Of a stretch of 64,000 nt of DNA, positions 18,277-27,047 are shown piece after piece. Location: positions 1,178,001-1,242,000 of the forward strand of contig NC_015976.1 of assembly GCF_000283515.1 (NCBI RefSeq). Direction: 5' to 3'. A program made the position numbers and the translations under genes. Position 1 is the first letter of the stretch; every line of letters begins with the position of its first letter. The DNA is from Sphingobium sp. SYK-6 (GTDB lineage: Bacteria > Pseudomonadota > Alphaproteobacteria > Sphingomonadales > Sphingomonadaceae). The notes beneath the pieces are model-generated. The model was not told the DNA's origin. It worked only from the letters and a program-made list of their open reading frames with translations, and made no database searches.

Positions 18277-19473
18277 TCAGATGTCCACGGTCTCGACATC
18301 GTAGCTATAGAGCCAGTCATAGCGGTCGTGGATCGGCGCGCGGCTCCACTCGCTTTCCATGTAGCGCACGGCGCCCTCTTCGGTCGCGAGAGCCGCTTCA
18401 TGGAAGCGGGCGGTGTTGTCCTTGGCGCCGCGCACCATGCGGCTGGTGCGCTCGACACGGGCCCCTTCGTAGCGACGAAGGGCTTCCTGGGGATCGTCAT
18501 ACTTGTCCAGGCAGCGGCCAAGGATGACGCCATCTTCGATCGACATCACCGCGCCCTGTGCCAGGAAGGGCAAGGTGGCGTGGCACGCGTCGCCAAGCAG
18601 CGTCGCGCGGCCCTTGCTCCAGACCTGCCGTGGCGTGCGCTCCATGAACGCCCATTTCATGATCGCCGGCGCGGCATGGATCAGGGTCTGCACATCCTCG
18701 TGCCAGCCCTTGAAATCATTGGCGCATTCCTCGACGGACCCCTGTGTGTACCAGCTCTCGACCTGCCAGTCGTCGCGCTCGATGGTGCCGATCATGTTCA
18801 TGAGCTGCCCGCCACGCAGCGGGTAATTGACGAGATGGCCGCCAGGGCCGATCCACGTCCAGCCGACCATCTGCCGCATATGCTCGGGCAGCCGCTCCAT
18901 GGGGATAACGGCGCGCCAGGCGATCATGCCGGTGAAGCTGGCCTCGTCGTCGCCGAAGAGGGACTTGCGGACAGCGGATTTCACGCCATCGGCGCCGACC
19001 AGAACGTCGCCGCTGACGGTGCGCCCGCCGGAGAGGTGCAGGGCTGCCCCGTCGTCCGACACGTCCACATCCTCGACATGGCAGGAGAGATGCACGGCGT
19101 CCGGCTTGATGGCCTGCACCGCGTTGATCAGCGTGTTGAGAAGGTCCGGCCGGTAGACCGTCAGATAGGGGTAGCCATATTTCTCGACGGCCATCTTGCC
19201 GAGGTCGAACATCTCCCAGGCGCGGCCGGTGTTCCAGAGGCGGAATTCCTTGCGGCGCGGCTCGCAGGATGCCTGGCGGAGCGCGTCGAACACGCCGAGT
19301 GCATCGAGCGCGCGCGATCCGTTGGGGCTGATCTGCACGCCGGCGCCGACTTCACCCAGCTCGGGGGCCTGTTCGTAGACGTCGACGTCATAGCCGCGGC
19401 GCAGCAGCGACAGCGCGGCGCTCATGCCGCCAATGCCACCGCCGGCGATGATGATCTTTGGCGACTTGCTCAC
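18277..19473 (-). CDS. FAD-dependent aromatic hydroxylase (3-hydroxybenzoate 6-hydroxylase / salicylate hydroxylase type)
   Basis: The product is 398 residues from a GTG at 19473 with GGAG six bases upstream. It has the GGGIGGMSAAL Rossmann motif at residues 10-20, the DVLVGADGVKSAVR DG motif and the ATLLGDACHATLPFLAQGA GD motif of class A flavin hydroxylases. In gene order it lies between a gentisate-type ring-cleaving cupin and a CoA-transferase, so hydroxylating a 3-hydroxybenzoate-like acid to a gentisate is the natural reading. The substrate may carry extra ring groups. Salicylate hydroxylase activity cannot be excluded. Confidence 0.88.
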   Translation of the reverse strand: MSKSPKIIIAGGGIGGMSAALSLLRRGYDVDVYEQAPELGEVGAGVQISPNGSRALDALGVFDALRQASCEPRRKEFRLWNTGRAWEMFDLGKMAVEKYGYPYLTVYRPDLLNTLINAVQAIKPDAVHLSCHVEDVDVSDDGAALHLSGGRTVSGDVLVGADGVKSAVRKSLFGDDEASFTGMIAWRAVIPMERLPEHMRQMVGWTWIGPGGHLVNYPLRGGQLMNMIGTIERDDWQVESWYTQGSVEECANDFKGWHEDVQTLIHAAPAIMKWAFMERTPRQVWSKGRATLLGDACHATLPFLAQGAVMSIEDGVILGRCLDKYDDPQEALRRYEGARVERTSRMVRGAKDNTARFHEAALATEEGAVRYMESEWSRAPIHDRYDWLYSYDVETVDI

Positions 19474-19525
19474 GCGTTGCTCCAGTCTGAAAAGGGGGAA
19501 GGGGAGAAGGTCGGGAAGGGCCGGG

Positions 19526-20473
19526 TCATGGCAGGCGGCTCCGCAGCCAGCCGAGCTTGCGCATCACCGGGTCGTCCGAGACGCGCAGGAGAACGGCGTC
19601 GTCCAGCGCGCGGAAGCTGTGCGGGCGCCAGGCCGGGACGGCGACGGTATCGCCGAACGCCCAGGCGTGATGCTCGCCATCGATTTCGGCGATTCCGCGG
19701 CCCTGCACGACCGCGAAGATGGCGTTGGCGGTGGTCTGCACGGGCGCCGTGGCCTGTCCGGCCCCGATGCGGTGCATGTGCAGCGCGATGGTGTCGAGCT
19801 GCGCCGGGCCGAGTTCGACTACGATGGGAACGTCCGGGCCCTGCCGGGCCTGTTCCGCCTCGAAAGCAGCAAGCGTCTCTTCCCAGCGGAAAGCGATGGG
19901 GGCCTGGTCGAGCCGTTCGACCTGCTTTTCGATGCCATCCGGGTGCGGCTCGTAGAACATCGGTTCGAGCAGATGGACGAGCGGCACGTCGAGAAAGTCC
20001 ATCCAGTAGCATTGCGCCGCGCCGTCATTGGCGTGGGAATGCCAGGCCCAGTTGGGCGTGAGCAGCACGTCGCCGGGGCGCATCTCGACCTGCTTGCCGT
20101 CGACCACGGTCGAGGTGCCGCGCCCTTCGAGGATAAGCCGCAGCGCATTGGGTGTGTGCCGGTGGGCGCGCGCCGTCTCGCCGGGGCGGATCATCTGATA
20201 GGCAGCGACGATCGTGCGCACAGTGGAATAGACATTGCCTTCCACCGGGTTGAACATGGTGAGATTGCGCCGTTCGGCCTGCTGCGTGTCGATCAGTTCG
20301 CCGGCCCGGTCGAGGATTGGCTTCACATCCGCATAATGCCAGACATGCGGCAGGAAATTGCGGCGCGGCTCGGGCCAGAGCGCCGGGAAGCGGCGATGCC
20401 ATCCGCCTTCCATGTTGAGGCTGGTGAAGCTCCCGTACAGAGCCGTCAGCGCCTTATCGCGATCCGCGCCCAT
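19526..20473 (-). CDS. gentisate 1,2-dioxygenase-type cupin dioxygenase
   Basis: The product is 315 residues, a bicupin. The first cupin holds ETARAHRHTPNALRLILEGRG and GDVLLTPNWAWHSHAND, giving the iron-binding histidines typical of gentisate and hydroxynaphthoate dioxygenases; the second (ALHMHRIGAGQATAPVQTTAN) is degenerate. The enzyme would open a gentisate-like ring between the carboxyl and adjacent hydroxyl carbons to a maleylpyruvate. It begins one base after the stop of the FAH gene. At 315 residues it is a little short for the family, and specificity for substituted gentisates or salicylate-like rings is open. Confidence 0.85.
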   Translation of the reverse strand: MGADRDKALTALYGSFTSLNMEGGWHRRFPALWPEPRRNFLPHVWHYADVKPILDRAGELIDTQQAERRNLTMFNPVEGNVYSTVRTIVAAYQMIRPGETARAHRHTPNALRLILEGRGTSTVVDGKQVEMRPGDVLLTPNWAWHSHANDGAAQCYWMDFLDVPLVHLLEPMFYEPHPDGIEKQVERLDQAPIAFRWEETLAAFEAEQARQGPDVPIVVELGPAQLDTIALHMHRIGAGQATAPVQTTANAIFAVVQGRGIAEIDGEHHAWAFGDTVAVPAWRPHSFRALDDAVLLRVSDDPVMRKLGWLRSRLP

Positions 20474-20474
20474 C

Positions 20475-21365
20475 TCAGGCCTGCTTGATGATGGGCGGAA
20501 CGTAGGGCTGCGCGAAGACCTCCGTCATGCCTTCCTGGCCCTGCACCACGTCCACGGCCATTTCGCCGACCTGGTCGATCACGATGCGGATGCGATCGCC
20601 GTCCACCACCGGGCCGACGCCTTCCGGCGTGCCGGTGGCAATGATGTCGCCCGGCTGGAGCGTCATGACGGCCGAGGCCGTCGCGATCATGCCCGGAATG
20701 TCGAGCACCAGGTCGCGCGTGTTGGCCTTCTGGCGCAGGTCGTCATTGACCCACAATTTCATGTCGAGCGTCGCGGGATCGTTCACCGCGTCGGCGGTCG
20801 TGATCCACGGGCCGACCGGGCAGAATGTGTCATAGGCCTTGCGGAACACACGTTCCTCGCGGCCGCGCACCACCATGTCGAGCAGGCAGGCGTAGCCGAA
20901 GACGACATCCTTCCAGTCCTCCCGCGCGACGCTCCGGCAGGTCTTGCCGATGATGATCGCCAGTTCGCTTTCGTGATGCACCTCGCGCCCCGGGACGGCG
21001 GGCAGCACGACCGGGTCGGTCGGGCCGGACAGTGCCGATCCGGGCTTCAGGAAGAAGCCCTGGTTGGTGGCGCGATACTGCGCCTGCATCTCGCGACCGT
21101 GCGCGTGGTAATTGACGGGGTAGGCGATGATCTTGTTCGGCCAGGGAACCGGCGTTTCGAGGCTGACCTGCGCCAGCGGGATCCGGGCGAGTCCGGGGAG
21201 AGCCGCTTCGATTGCGCCGCGCAGTCCCTCGAAATCACGGATCAGGCGGATCATGTTCATGTCCGGCCATTGCGCCGGGTCGGCCCCGGTCAGCGCCGTG
21301 ATGTCCGCGATCTCGTCGCCGATCACCACACCCAGCCGTCCACCGTCAAATCTTGCCAGTCGCAT
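20475..21365 (-). CDS. fumarylacetoacetate hydrolase-family (acylpyruvate/maleylpyruvate) hydrolase
   Basis: The product is 296 residues, with AGGAG six bases before the ATG at 21365. FAH-fold metal motifs are present: GREVHHESELAIIIGK and the DIIATGTPEGVGPV loop. In gentisate routes such hydrolases cut maleyl- or fumarylpyruvate to a dicarboxylate plus pyruvate. It is the first gene of the operon that continues with the cupin, hydroxylase and CaiB genes. No maleylpyruvate isomerase is visible in the window, so direct hydrolysis of maleylpyruvate is likely. The promoter upstream carries the island's palindrome. Confidence 0.88.
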   Translation of the reverse strand: MRLARFDGGRLGVVIGDEIADITALTGADPAQWPDMNMIRLIRDFEGLRGAIEAALPGLARIPLAQVSLETPVPWPNKIIAYPVNYHAHGREMQAQYRATNQGFFLKPGSALSGPTDPVVLPAVPGREVHHESELAIIIGKTCRSVAREDWKDVVFGYACLLDMVVRGREERVFRKAYDTFCPVGPWITTADAVNDPATLDMKLWVNDDLRQKANTRDLVLDIPGMIATASAVMTLQPGDIIATGTPEGVGPVVDGDRIRIVIDQVGEMAVDVVQGQEGMTEVFAQPYVPPIIKQA

Positions 21366-21379
21366 CCCGACTCCTGTAA

Positions 21380-21433
21380 GTTCTATTAGACAGAATATTA
21401 TTCTGTTTTAGCGAGAGAGAGCAGGGAATTCAA
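21380..21433 (-). promoter_or_regulatory. promoter and tandem operator of the ring-cleavage operon
   Basis: On the minus strand TTGAAT (21428-21433) and TAAAAC (21405-21410) are separated by exactly 17 bp. The palindrome GTTCT-ATTAGAC-AGAAT fills 21380-21396, and a second, weaker copy beginning ATTCT at 21400 lies 3 bp away and overlaps the -10. A regulator bound here would block RNA polymerase. Confidence 0.65.
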
Positions 21434-21567
21434 CCCCATCCGCTGGCATCGGCTAGAAGTCTGCGCGAAATGCTGCGTGTTCGAGAGAATGGAATGAACG
21501 CACCCCGGGCCGGAGCGCAGCCGATCACCTCTGGCTAAAGCCCGCTGGAAATCATGGGGAAGGAAAG

Positions 21568-21599
21568 GGGGGCAGCCAGCGGAGAGACGGGCTGCCCCC
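21568..21599 (-). terminator. hairpin terminator after the TonB receptor gene
   Basis: Perfect 10-bp arms GGGGGCAGCC/GGCTGCCCCC with a 12-base loop lie just past the receptor stop codon and are followed on the minus strand by a pyrimidine run (CTTTCCTT). This looks like a Rho-independent terminator. Confidence 0.7.
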
Positions 21600-21605
21600 G
21601 GGAGA

Positions 21606-23939
21606 TCAGAACCGCACCCGGAAGCGCGCGCCGTATGTGCGCGGCGGAGCGATGTCCTGACCATTATAGTTGTTGATGAAGGGATACTGCTGCGTGCCGG
21701 TATAGACCGCCTCGTTTCCGATGTTCCGCACGAAGAGCTGGACGGAATAGCCATTGTCCGGCGCCCGGTAGGTGAGGCTCGCGTTGAACAAGGCATAGGC
21801 ATCGGCCCGTGCGTTCTCGACGAACTCGGCGGCGAGCCAGCGCGAGGATGCAAAGCTCATGTCCGGCGAGAATTCGATCGCGGCGCCATTGGCCAGGTCG
21901 AATGTGTGCGTATAGCTGACCGTGCCGGACCATGTGGGCGTGCGCGGCAGCTGGAAGCCGGTGCAGTCGATCGTCCAGAAGCCGATCTGCGTCGTGCCCC
22001 CGGCGACCGGCGTCACGTCGCACGACGTGCGTGCCGAGGGATTGGCCGCCCGATAGTTGCGATAGGAGAATTCCTTGTATTCGCTGTCGACATATTCGAC
22101 TGCGACCCGGAACTGGTCGTTGCGGGAGGGGAAGAGCGTCAGGTCGATGCTCGCGCCCTTGGCCACGGCCTTGCCGGCGTTGAACAGGGAGGAAACCTGC
22201 GCGCCGCCGCGATCCAGCGACGTGAAATTCTCCTGCCGGTCGCGATAATCCATATAGAACAGCTCGGCGTTGAACTGGACCAGACGGTTGAAGAAGCGGT
22301 TCTTGGCGCCCAGCGTATAGGCTGTCACTTCCTCGGGCTTGTAGGGGTCGATGTCCGCATTGGACTGGCCGCCGGACTTGAAGCCCGTCGCGACGCTCGC
22401 ATAGAGCATGCTGTCGGGGCCGGCATCGAACTCCGCGCCCGCCTTGAAGTTCAGCTTGTTGACGCTGTAGGTGCCCTGCACGTTTGTGCCGGCCGACGTC
22501 AGGATCTCGCAGCTGTTCTGCGGTCCGGTCCCGGGCGTGGTGCAGCCTGCCGAGCCGAAGAGCGCATAGCGATGGCCGTCGACGCTCTTCTTTTCATCGG
22601 TATAGCGCAGGCCGCCCGTCAAGCGCAGCGCGTCCGTCAGCGAGTAGGTGAGTTCGCCGAAAGCGGCATAAGCCTCCGTGCTCAGGTCCGCGACGAAGGC
22701 GGTGTCCGAGGCGAAGCCCAGTCGCACCGAATTGTAGCTGTCCTGATCCTCGCGGAAATAATAGCCGCCCACGACCCATTTGAGCTTGTCGTTCGCATTG
22801 CCGAGACGGATTTCCAGGGTCTTGGCGTCGGAGGTGGATGGTGCGCCGGTGAACTCGTTGACCGTGTTGAAGTAGAGGGCCGGCATGACGAGGGAATCCG
22901 TTTCCACGCGCTGATAGGCGGGGATGACGGTGAGCGTCGCGGGGCCGAGATTCCAGTCGAGATGGGCATTGACGCCCCAGATCGTGATGTTCTGGTACAC
23001 CTGGCTCGTATCGAGCGGATAGATGCCCGGGGGCGCGGTAACGCGGCCGATCAGCGCGTTCAGGCTTTCGTCGATGGATGTCCAGCGATCGTCGGGGATG
23101 ATCGGCTGGGGATTGGTGATCCCGGGCGCGTTGGGCGCGGTGGGTTCATAGACCACCTTGCCGGGGCCACGGCCGCCGAGATGCTGGTAGTTGAGGCCGA
23201 GGCGCAAAGTGACGTCCGCGCTCGGTTCGGTCTTGAACTGCAGGCGAAAGGAATGATGCTTGTCGTCATCCGTGCCGTCGCTGATATAACCTTCGCGCGA
23301 GACGCCCTGGAACGAGGCGCGCAAGGCTGAGCTCGTGCCGATCGGGATGTTGATCGCGCCCTCGGCATTGAAGCCGTTATAGTTCTGAAAGCCCGCGCTT
23401 ACATAACCCTCGAACGTACCGATCCGCGGCTCGACGGGAATGATGTTGATGGCGCCGCCGGTCGAGTTGCGGCCATAAAGTGTGCCCTGGGGGCCCTTGA
23501 GCACTTCCACGCGCTCGAGATCGAAGAAGGTGCCGGCGACATATTGGGTGCGCGCCGCGAACACGCCGTCATAGGCCTGCGCAACGGCCGAGTTGCTGTA
23601 GCCGGTCGTGGAGAAGTCGCCCGCGCCGCGGATATAGACCTGGAGCGCCGAACCGCCCTGTGTGATCTGCACGCCCGGTGAGAGGCGGGCGATGTCGGTG
23701 GCCTGGGAAACGCCGGCCTGCTGCAGCTTGTCGGCGGACAGCACGTCGATGGAGATGGCCGTCTTCTGGGCGCTCTCGCGCCGGAATTGCGCGGTGACCA
23801 CGATTTCCTCGGTGGACGCGTCGTTCGCCCCGGCAGCCTCGTCGGGCGCCTCCTGCGCATGAAGCTGCATGGGCATCGTCATCGCACACAGGGCTGCGCC
23901 GGCCATCAGACGGACGACGCGGGTCTGCTGTTTCATCAT
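21606..23939 (-). CDS. TonB-dependent outer-membrane receptor of the catabolic island
   Basis: This 777-residue protein has GGAGGGG before tandem ATGs and a signal peptide ending at LHAQ. It has a TonB-box-like EEIVVTAQFRRES near residue 45, a plug with RVEVLKGPQGTLYGRNSTGGAINI, and a 22-strand barrel ending in an aromatic residue (RFRVRF). It would pull a scarce or bulky ligand across the outer membrane with TonB energy. It is divergent from the carotenoid-oxygenase-like gene and both promoters carry the island's palindrome, so its ligand is probably the island's substrate rather than iron. Confidence 0.93.
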   Translation of the reverse strand: MMKQQTRVVRLMAGAALCAMTMPMQLHAQEAPDEAAGANDASTEEIVVTAQFRRESAQKTAISIDVLSADKLQQAGVSQATDIARLSPGVQITQGGSALQVYIRGAGDFSTTGYSNSAVAQAYDGVFAARTQYVAGTFFDLERVEVLKGPQGTLYGRNSTGGAINIIPVEPRIGTFEGYVSAGFQNYNGFNAEGAINIPIGTSSALRASFQGVSREGYISDGTDDDKHHSFRLQFKTEPSADVTLRLGLNYQHLGGRGPGKVVYEPTAPNAPGITNPQPIIPDDRWTSIDESLNALIGRVTAPPGIYPLDTSQVYQNITIWGVNAHLDWNLGPATLTVIPAYQRVETDSLVMPALYFNTVNEFTGAPSTSDAKTLEIRLGNANDKLKWVVGGYYFREDQDSYNSVRLGFASDTAFVADLSTEAYAAFGELTYSLTDALRLTGGLRYTDEKKSVDGHRYALFGSAGCTTPGTGPQNSCEILTSAGTNVQGTYSVNKLNFKAGAEFDAGPDSMLYASVATGFKSGGQSNADIDPYKPEEVTAYTLGAKNRFFNRLVQFNAELFYMDYRDRQENFTSLDRGGAQVSSLFNAGKAVAKGASIDLTLFPSRNDQFRVAVEYVDSEYKEFSYRNYRAANPSARTSCDVTPVAGGTTQIGFWTIDCTGFQLPRTPTWSGTVSYTHTFDLANGAAIEFSPDMSFASSRWLAAEFVENARADAYALFNASLTYRAPDNGYSVQLFVRNIGNEAVYTGTQQYPFINNYNGQDIAPPRTYGARFRVRF

Positions 23940-23998
23940 TCCCCTCCAGAATCAGACTAGGTCAAGCGCTTGCCCGCTCTCGAACCGCGCCGTTTATT

Positions 23999-24051
23999 GT
24001 TCTAACTAACAGAACGATGTTCTTTTTAAGAGATCGTCGAGCGCTTGTCAA
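23999..24051 (-). promoter_or_regulatory. TonB receptor promoter with two tandem operators
   Basis: On the minus strand a consensus TTGACA (24046-24051) and TAAAAA (24023-24028) are 17 bp apart. The perfect palindrome GTTCT-AACTAAC-AGAAC fills 23999-24015, and a weaker copy GTTCT-TTTTAAG-AGATC fills 24019-24035, covering the -10, with 3 bp between the two. Confidence 0.75.
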
Positions 24052-24178
24052 TCGAGGCTGACGGCATGTCCTGGTCTCGCGAGCGGGGCGCGGCCTCCGC
24101 GCGCCTCGGAGACGCGGCGCCTTCTGCGGGGGGAGGAGGCGGAGTGGGATTGCATTGACCCGACCGCCAGAAAGCTAC

Positions 24179-24226
24179 TGGACAAGATCACGACTCATTT
24201 TTAGAATGGTGTTCTATTTTTAGAAC
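24179..24226 (+). promoter_or_regulatory. carotenoid-oxygenase-like gene promoter with operator
   Basis: TGGACA (24179-24184) and TAGAAT (24202-24207) are 17 bp apart. The palindrome GTTCT-ATTTTT-AGAAC at 24211-24226 lies at the expected start of transcription; its spacer is 6 rather than 7 bp. The AGAAT of the -10 forms a half site 3 bp upstream of it. This promoter and the receptor promoter share the 343-bp intergenic region 23940-24282, which otherwise holds nothing recognisable. Confidence 0.65.
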
Positions 24227-24282
24227 ATCGTCGCGCCTTCGGCTGCCAGCTGGCTTCAGACGTTCTGCCTTAGGAGATGCCC

Positions 24283-25758
24283 ATGACCACGTTTCCCGAC
24301 GTTCCGGCCTTCACCGGTTTCAACACGCCCTCGCGCGTCGAAGCCAATGTCGAGGATCTCAACGTGCATGGGCAGATCCCGCCGGAAATGGATGGCGCTT
24401 TCTATCGGGTGCAACCCGAGCACCAGTTCCCGCCCAAGCTGGGTAACGACATCGCGTTCAACGGGGATGGGATGATTTCCATGTTCCGGTTCAGGAACGG
24501 CAAGGTGAACTTCACCCAGCGCTGGGCAAAGACGGACAAATGGAAGCTGGAGAACGAGGCCGGGCGGGCGCTGTTCGGCGCATATCGCAATCCGCTGACC
24601 GACGATGAGACCGTCAAGGGGAAGATCCGCGGCACGGCGAACACCAATGCCTATATCCACGGTGGCCGTCTTTATGCGCTCAAGGAGGATTCGCCGCCGC
24701 TGGTCATGGACTCGATAACGCTGGAGACGCAGGGCTACATCGACTTCCACGGGAAGATGAAAGGCGAGACCTTCTCGGCGCATCCCAAGACTGATCCCGC
24801 GACGGGCAATCTATGCAGCTTCGGCTATGCCTCCAAAGGCGTGCTCACCCGCGACATGACCTATTACGAGATCAGTCCGGATGGCGAGCTGCTCTACGAT
24901 GTGTGGTTCGAAACGCCCTATTACTGCATGATGCACGACTTCGCGATCACGCCCGATTATGCGCTCTTCTCGGTCATGCCGATGACCAGCAGCTGGGAAC
25001 GGCTGGCGGCCGGCAAGCCGCATTTCGGTTTCGATACCTCACTGCCGACCTATCTGGCGGTCATGCCGCGCAAGCCGGGGACGACGGCGGACGACATCCG
25101 CTGGTTCAAGGGCGGCAACTGCTTCACCGCGCATGTGATGAACGCTTTCCAGGAGGGCTCGAAGATCCATCTCGACCTGCCGGTGGCGGCGAACAACATG
25201 ATGCCCTTCTTCCCGGACATCAACGATGCGCCGTTCGATCCGGTGGCGGGCGCGACCTATCTGACGCGCTGGACCGTCGACATGAACCAGAATGACGAGG
25301 ACTATAAGTCCGTGCGGCTTTCCGAGATGATCGGTGAGTTCCCGAAGATCGACGACCGGTTTACCGGCCAGAAGAATCGCTATGGCTGGATGGTCGTGAT
25401 CGATCCGTCCCAGCCGGTCGAGATGAAGGGCGGCAGCGCTGGCGGCTGGGTGATGAACACGCTCGGCTTTGTCGATCTGGAGACCGGCGCGGAGCAGAAA
25501 TGGTGGTGCGGCCCGGTGTCCTCCATCCAGGAGCCCTGCTTCGTGCCACGGTCACCCGACGCGCCGGAAGGCGATGGCTGGATCGTCATGGTCTGCAATC
25601 GGCTGGAGGAGCGCGGCAGCGACCTGCTGATCTTCGAGGCGACGAATATTGCCGGCGGGCCAATCGCGACGATCAACATCCCGGTCCGCCTGCGCTTCGG
25701 CCTCCATGGCAACTGGGCCGACGCGGATCGGATCCGGCCGCTGGAACGGGCGGCCTGA
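24283..25758 (+). CDS. carotenoid oxygenase family dioxygenase (lignostilbene-dioxygenase-like)
   Basis: The product is 491 residues from the ATG at 24283, with AGGAG six bases upstream. The four iron-binding histidines of the beta-propeller family can be placed in FSAHPKTDPATG, MMHDFAITPDYALF, FTAHVMNAFQEG and LRFGLHGNWAD. Members cleave double bonds in carotenoids, or the central bond of hydroxystilbenes and isoeugenol-like phenylpropenes, giving aldehydes. In an island full of phenol-oxidising enzymes a stilbene or phenylpropene substrate is more likely than a carotenoid. It is divergent from the TonB receptor and shares its regulatory region. Substrate is unproven. Confidence 0.9.
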   Translation: MTTFPDVPAFTGFNTPSRVEANVEDLNVHGQIPPEMDGAFYRVQPEHQFPPKLGNDIAFNGDGMISMFRFRNGKVNFTQRWAKTDKWKLENEAGRALFGAYRNPLTDDETVKGKIRGTANTNAYIHGGRLYALKEDSPPLVMDSITLETQGYIDFHGKMKGETFSAHPKTDPATGNLCSFGYASKGVLTRDMTYYEISPDGELLYDVWFETPYYCMMHDFAITPDYALFSVMPMTSSWERLAAGKPHFGFDTSLPTYLAVMPRKPGTTADDIRWFKGGNCFTAHVMNAFQEGSKIHLDLPVAANNMMPFFPDINDAPFDPVAGATYLTRWTVDMNQNDEDYKSVRLSEMIGEFPKIDDRFTGQKNRYGWMVVIDPSQPVEMKGGSAGGWVMNTLGFVDLETGAEQKWWCGPVSSIQEPCFVPRSPDAPEGDGWIVMVCNRLEERGSDLLIFEATNIAGGPIATINIPVRLRFGLHGNWADADRIRPLERAA

Positions 25759-25838
25759 GCGGAAGGAAGGCGACGGACCGGGCAAGGCGACGCATTGTCC
25801 GGCCGTTCCTCGCGAAGTGATCCAGCCGACAGGCCCCG

Positions 25839-26507
25839 TCAGCGGGCGAGGCCGCCGCTCACGAGATCGGCCAGCGTATCGCTGGCTCTGGACCAGTCCA
25901 TCTTGCTGATGTCGAAATCCATGATCGCGGCCAGACGCCCGCCATGGGCCTGTGGATAGAGATAAGTGCCGAGCACGATGGTCATCATGAGGAAGAAGCG
26001 CTCCTCGTCGATATCCGGCATGGCCCGGCGCAGCAGCGCGATCAGGCGGCCGCGCACCGGCGTGACGAGGGGACGCGTGATGCTGCGCGCTTCTTCGGAA
26101 GGGTCAGTCAGCGCGCAGCAATAGACCATGTGGCTGCGCCGCGCTTCGCCTTCGCTGCCGCTGCGGCTGATGGCGGATTCGAAAAAAGCCTGGACGATAT
26201 CGCGCACACCGGGCTTGCCCAGCTGCTCGATCCTGTCGAAATTCTCGTGCTGCGCCTTGTGGATGGGGTCGAAATGGCGCTGGAACACTTCCTCGAAAAG
26301 ATGGCGCTTGCTCGTCCAGTTGCGGCTCAGGGAAGCGAGGCTGGTGCCCGCCTGCGCGGCGATCGCGCGGATCGTGCAGCGGTCATAGCCGTAGCGGATG
26401 AACTGTTCGTCCGCGGCGAGCAGGAAGCGGGCCTTGCTGGACTGATCGGCGCTCCCCTCCGCCATGACTTTGCCGGAGGTCGCGCGCCGGGGCGTCCTGT
26501 CGCTCAT
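25839..26507 (-). CDS. TetR family transcriptional regulator
   Basis: The product is 222 residues. An N-terminal helix-turn-helix lies at about residues 25-75 (ARFLLAADEQFIRYGYDRCTIRAIAAQAGTSLASLSRNW...), followed by an all-helical ligand domain. It starts six bases after the end of the flavin reductase gene, so it belongs to the HpaB operon. TetR proteins are usually repressors released by a ligand; this one could answer to a phenolic and, with IclR, is a candidate to bind the recurring palindromes. Confidence 0.88.
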   Translation of the reverse strand: MSDRTPRRATSGKVMAEGSADQSSKARFLLAADEQFIRYGYDRCTIRAIAAQAGTSLASLSRNWTSKRHLFEEVFQRHFDPIHKAQHENFDRIEQLGKPGVRDIVQAFFESAISRSGSEGEARRSHMVYCCALTDPSEEARSITRPLVTPVRGRLIALLRRAMPDIDEERFFLMMTIVLGTYLYPQAHGGRLAAIMDFDISKMDWSRASDTLADLVSGGLAR

Positions 26508-26513
26508 GCCCGG

Positions 26514-27047
26514 TCACTCATCAGCCGTCATTCCACCATAATGTCCGTCGAGATAGATCAGCGCATCGCTGGACGGATCGAGCGCGACATAATCCACCAG
26601 ACCGCGAATGACCATATGACTGCCGAACGGTTCGGCCTTGTCCACTCGGCAGACCAGGCCGGCGAGCGCGGACTCCAGCAGGGGGATGCCGCTGGCATGC
26701 GTGGTCCAGTCGCCATGGCCGAAGCGCTCCGCCGCGGGTGCGGTGACGAACGCATGGCAAGGCGCCTGATGCGCCCGGGCGAGGATGTTGATGCCGAACA
26801 GGCCGCGCGCCAGCAGCGGCTCGCACAGCGAGGCATTGCGATTGATGGCCAGCAGCAGTGAGGGTGGCTCCATGCTCAGCGACATCAGCGCCGTCATGGC
26901 GATGCCGTAGCGCGCGCCTCCGGCATCTGCTGTCGTGACGAGTGCGACGCCGCTTGCGAGGCGTCGCATCGCGTTTCGGAAATCGGCCGCCAGCGTCTCG
27001 TCGATGCGGGCGGCCTCGCTCTGCTGGGGAGGCGCGTTCACGGACAT
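26514..27047 (-). CDS. flavin reductase (HpaC-like) partner of the HpaB monooxygenase
   Basis: The product is 177 residues from the ATG at 27047, which overlaps the HpaB stop as TGATG. It has the flavin-reductase-domain pattern FRNAMRRLASGVALVTTADAGGARYGIAMTALMSLSMEPPSLLLAINRNAS, then FGINILARAH. It supplies reduced flavin to the two-component monooxygenase encoded just upstream. Length and fold fit the short HpaC/NTA reductase class. Confidence 0.9.
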   Translation of the reverse strand: MSVNAPPQQSEAARIDETLAADFRNAMRRLASGVALVTTADAGGARYGIAMTALMSLSMEPPSLLLAINRNASLCEPLLARGLFGINILARAHQAPCHAFVTAPAAERFGHGDWTTHASGIPLLESALAGLVCRVDKAEPFGSHMVIRGLVDYVALDPSSDALIYLDGHYGGMTADE

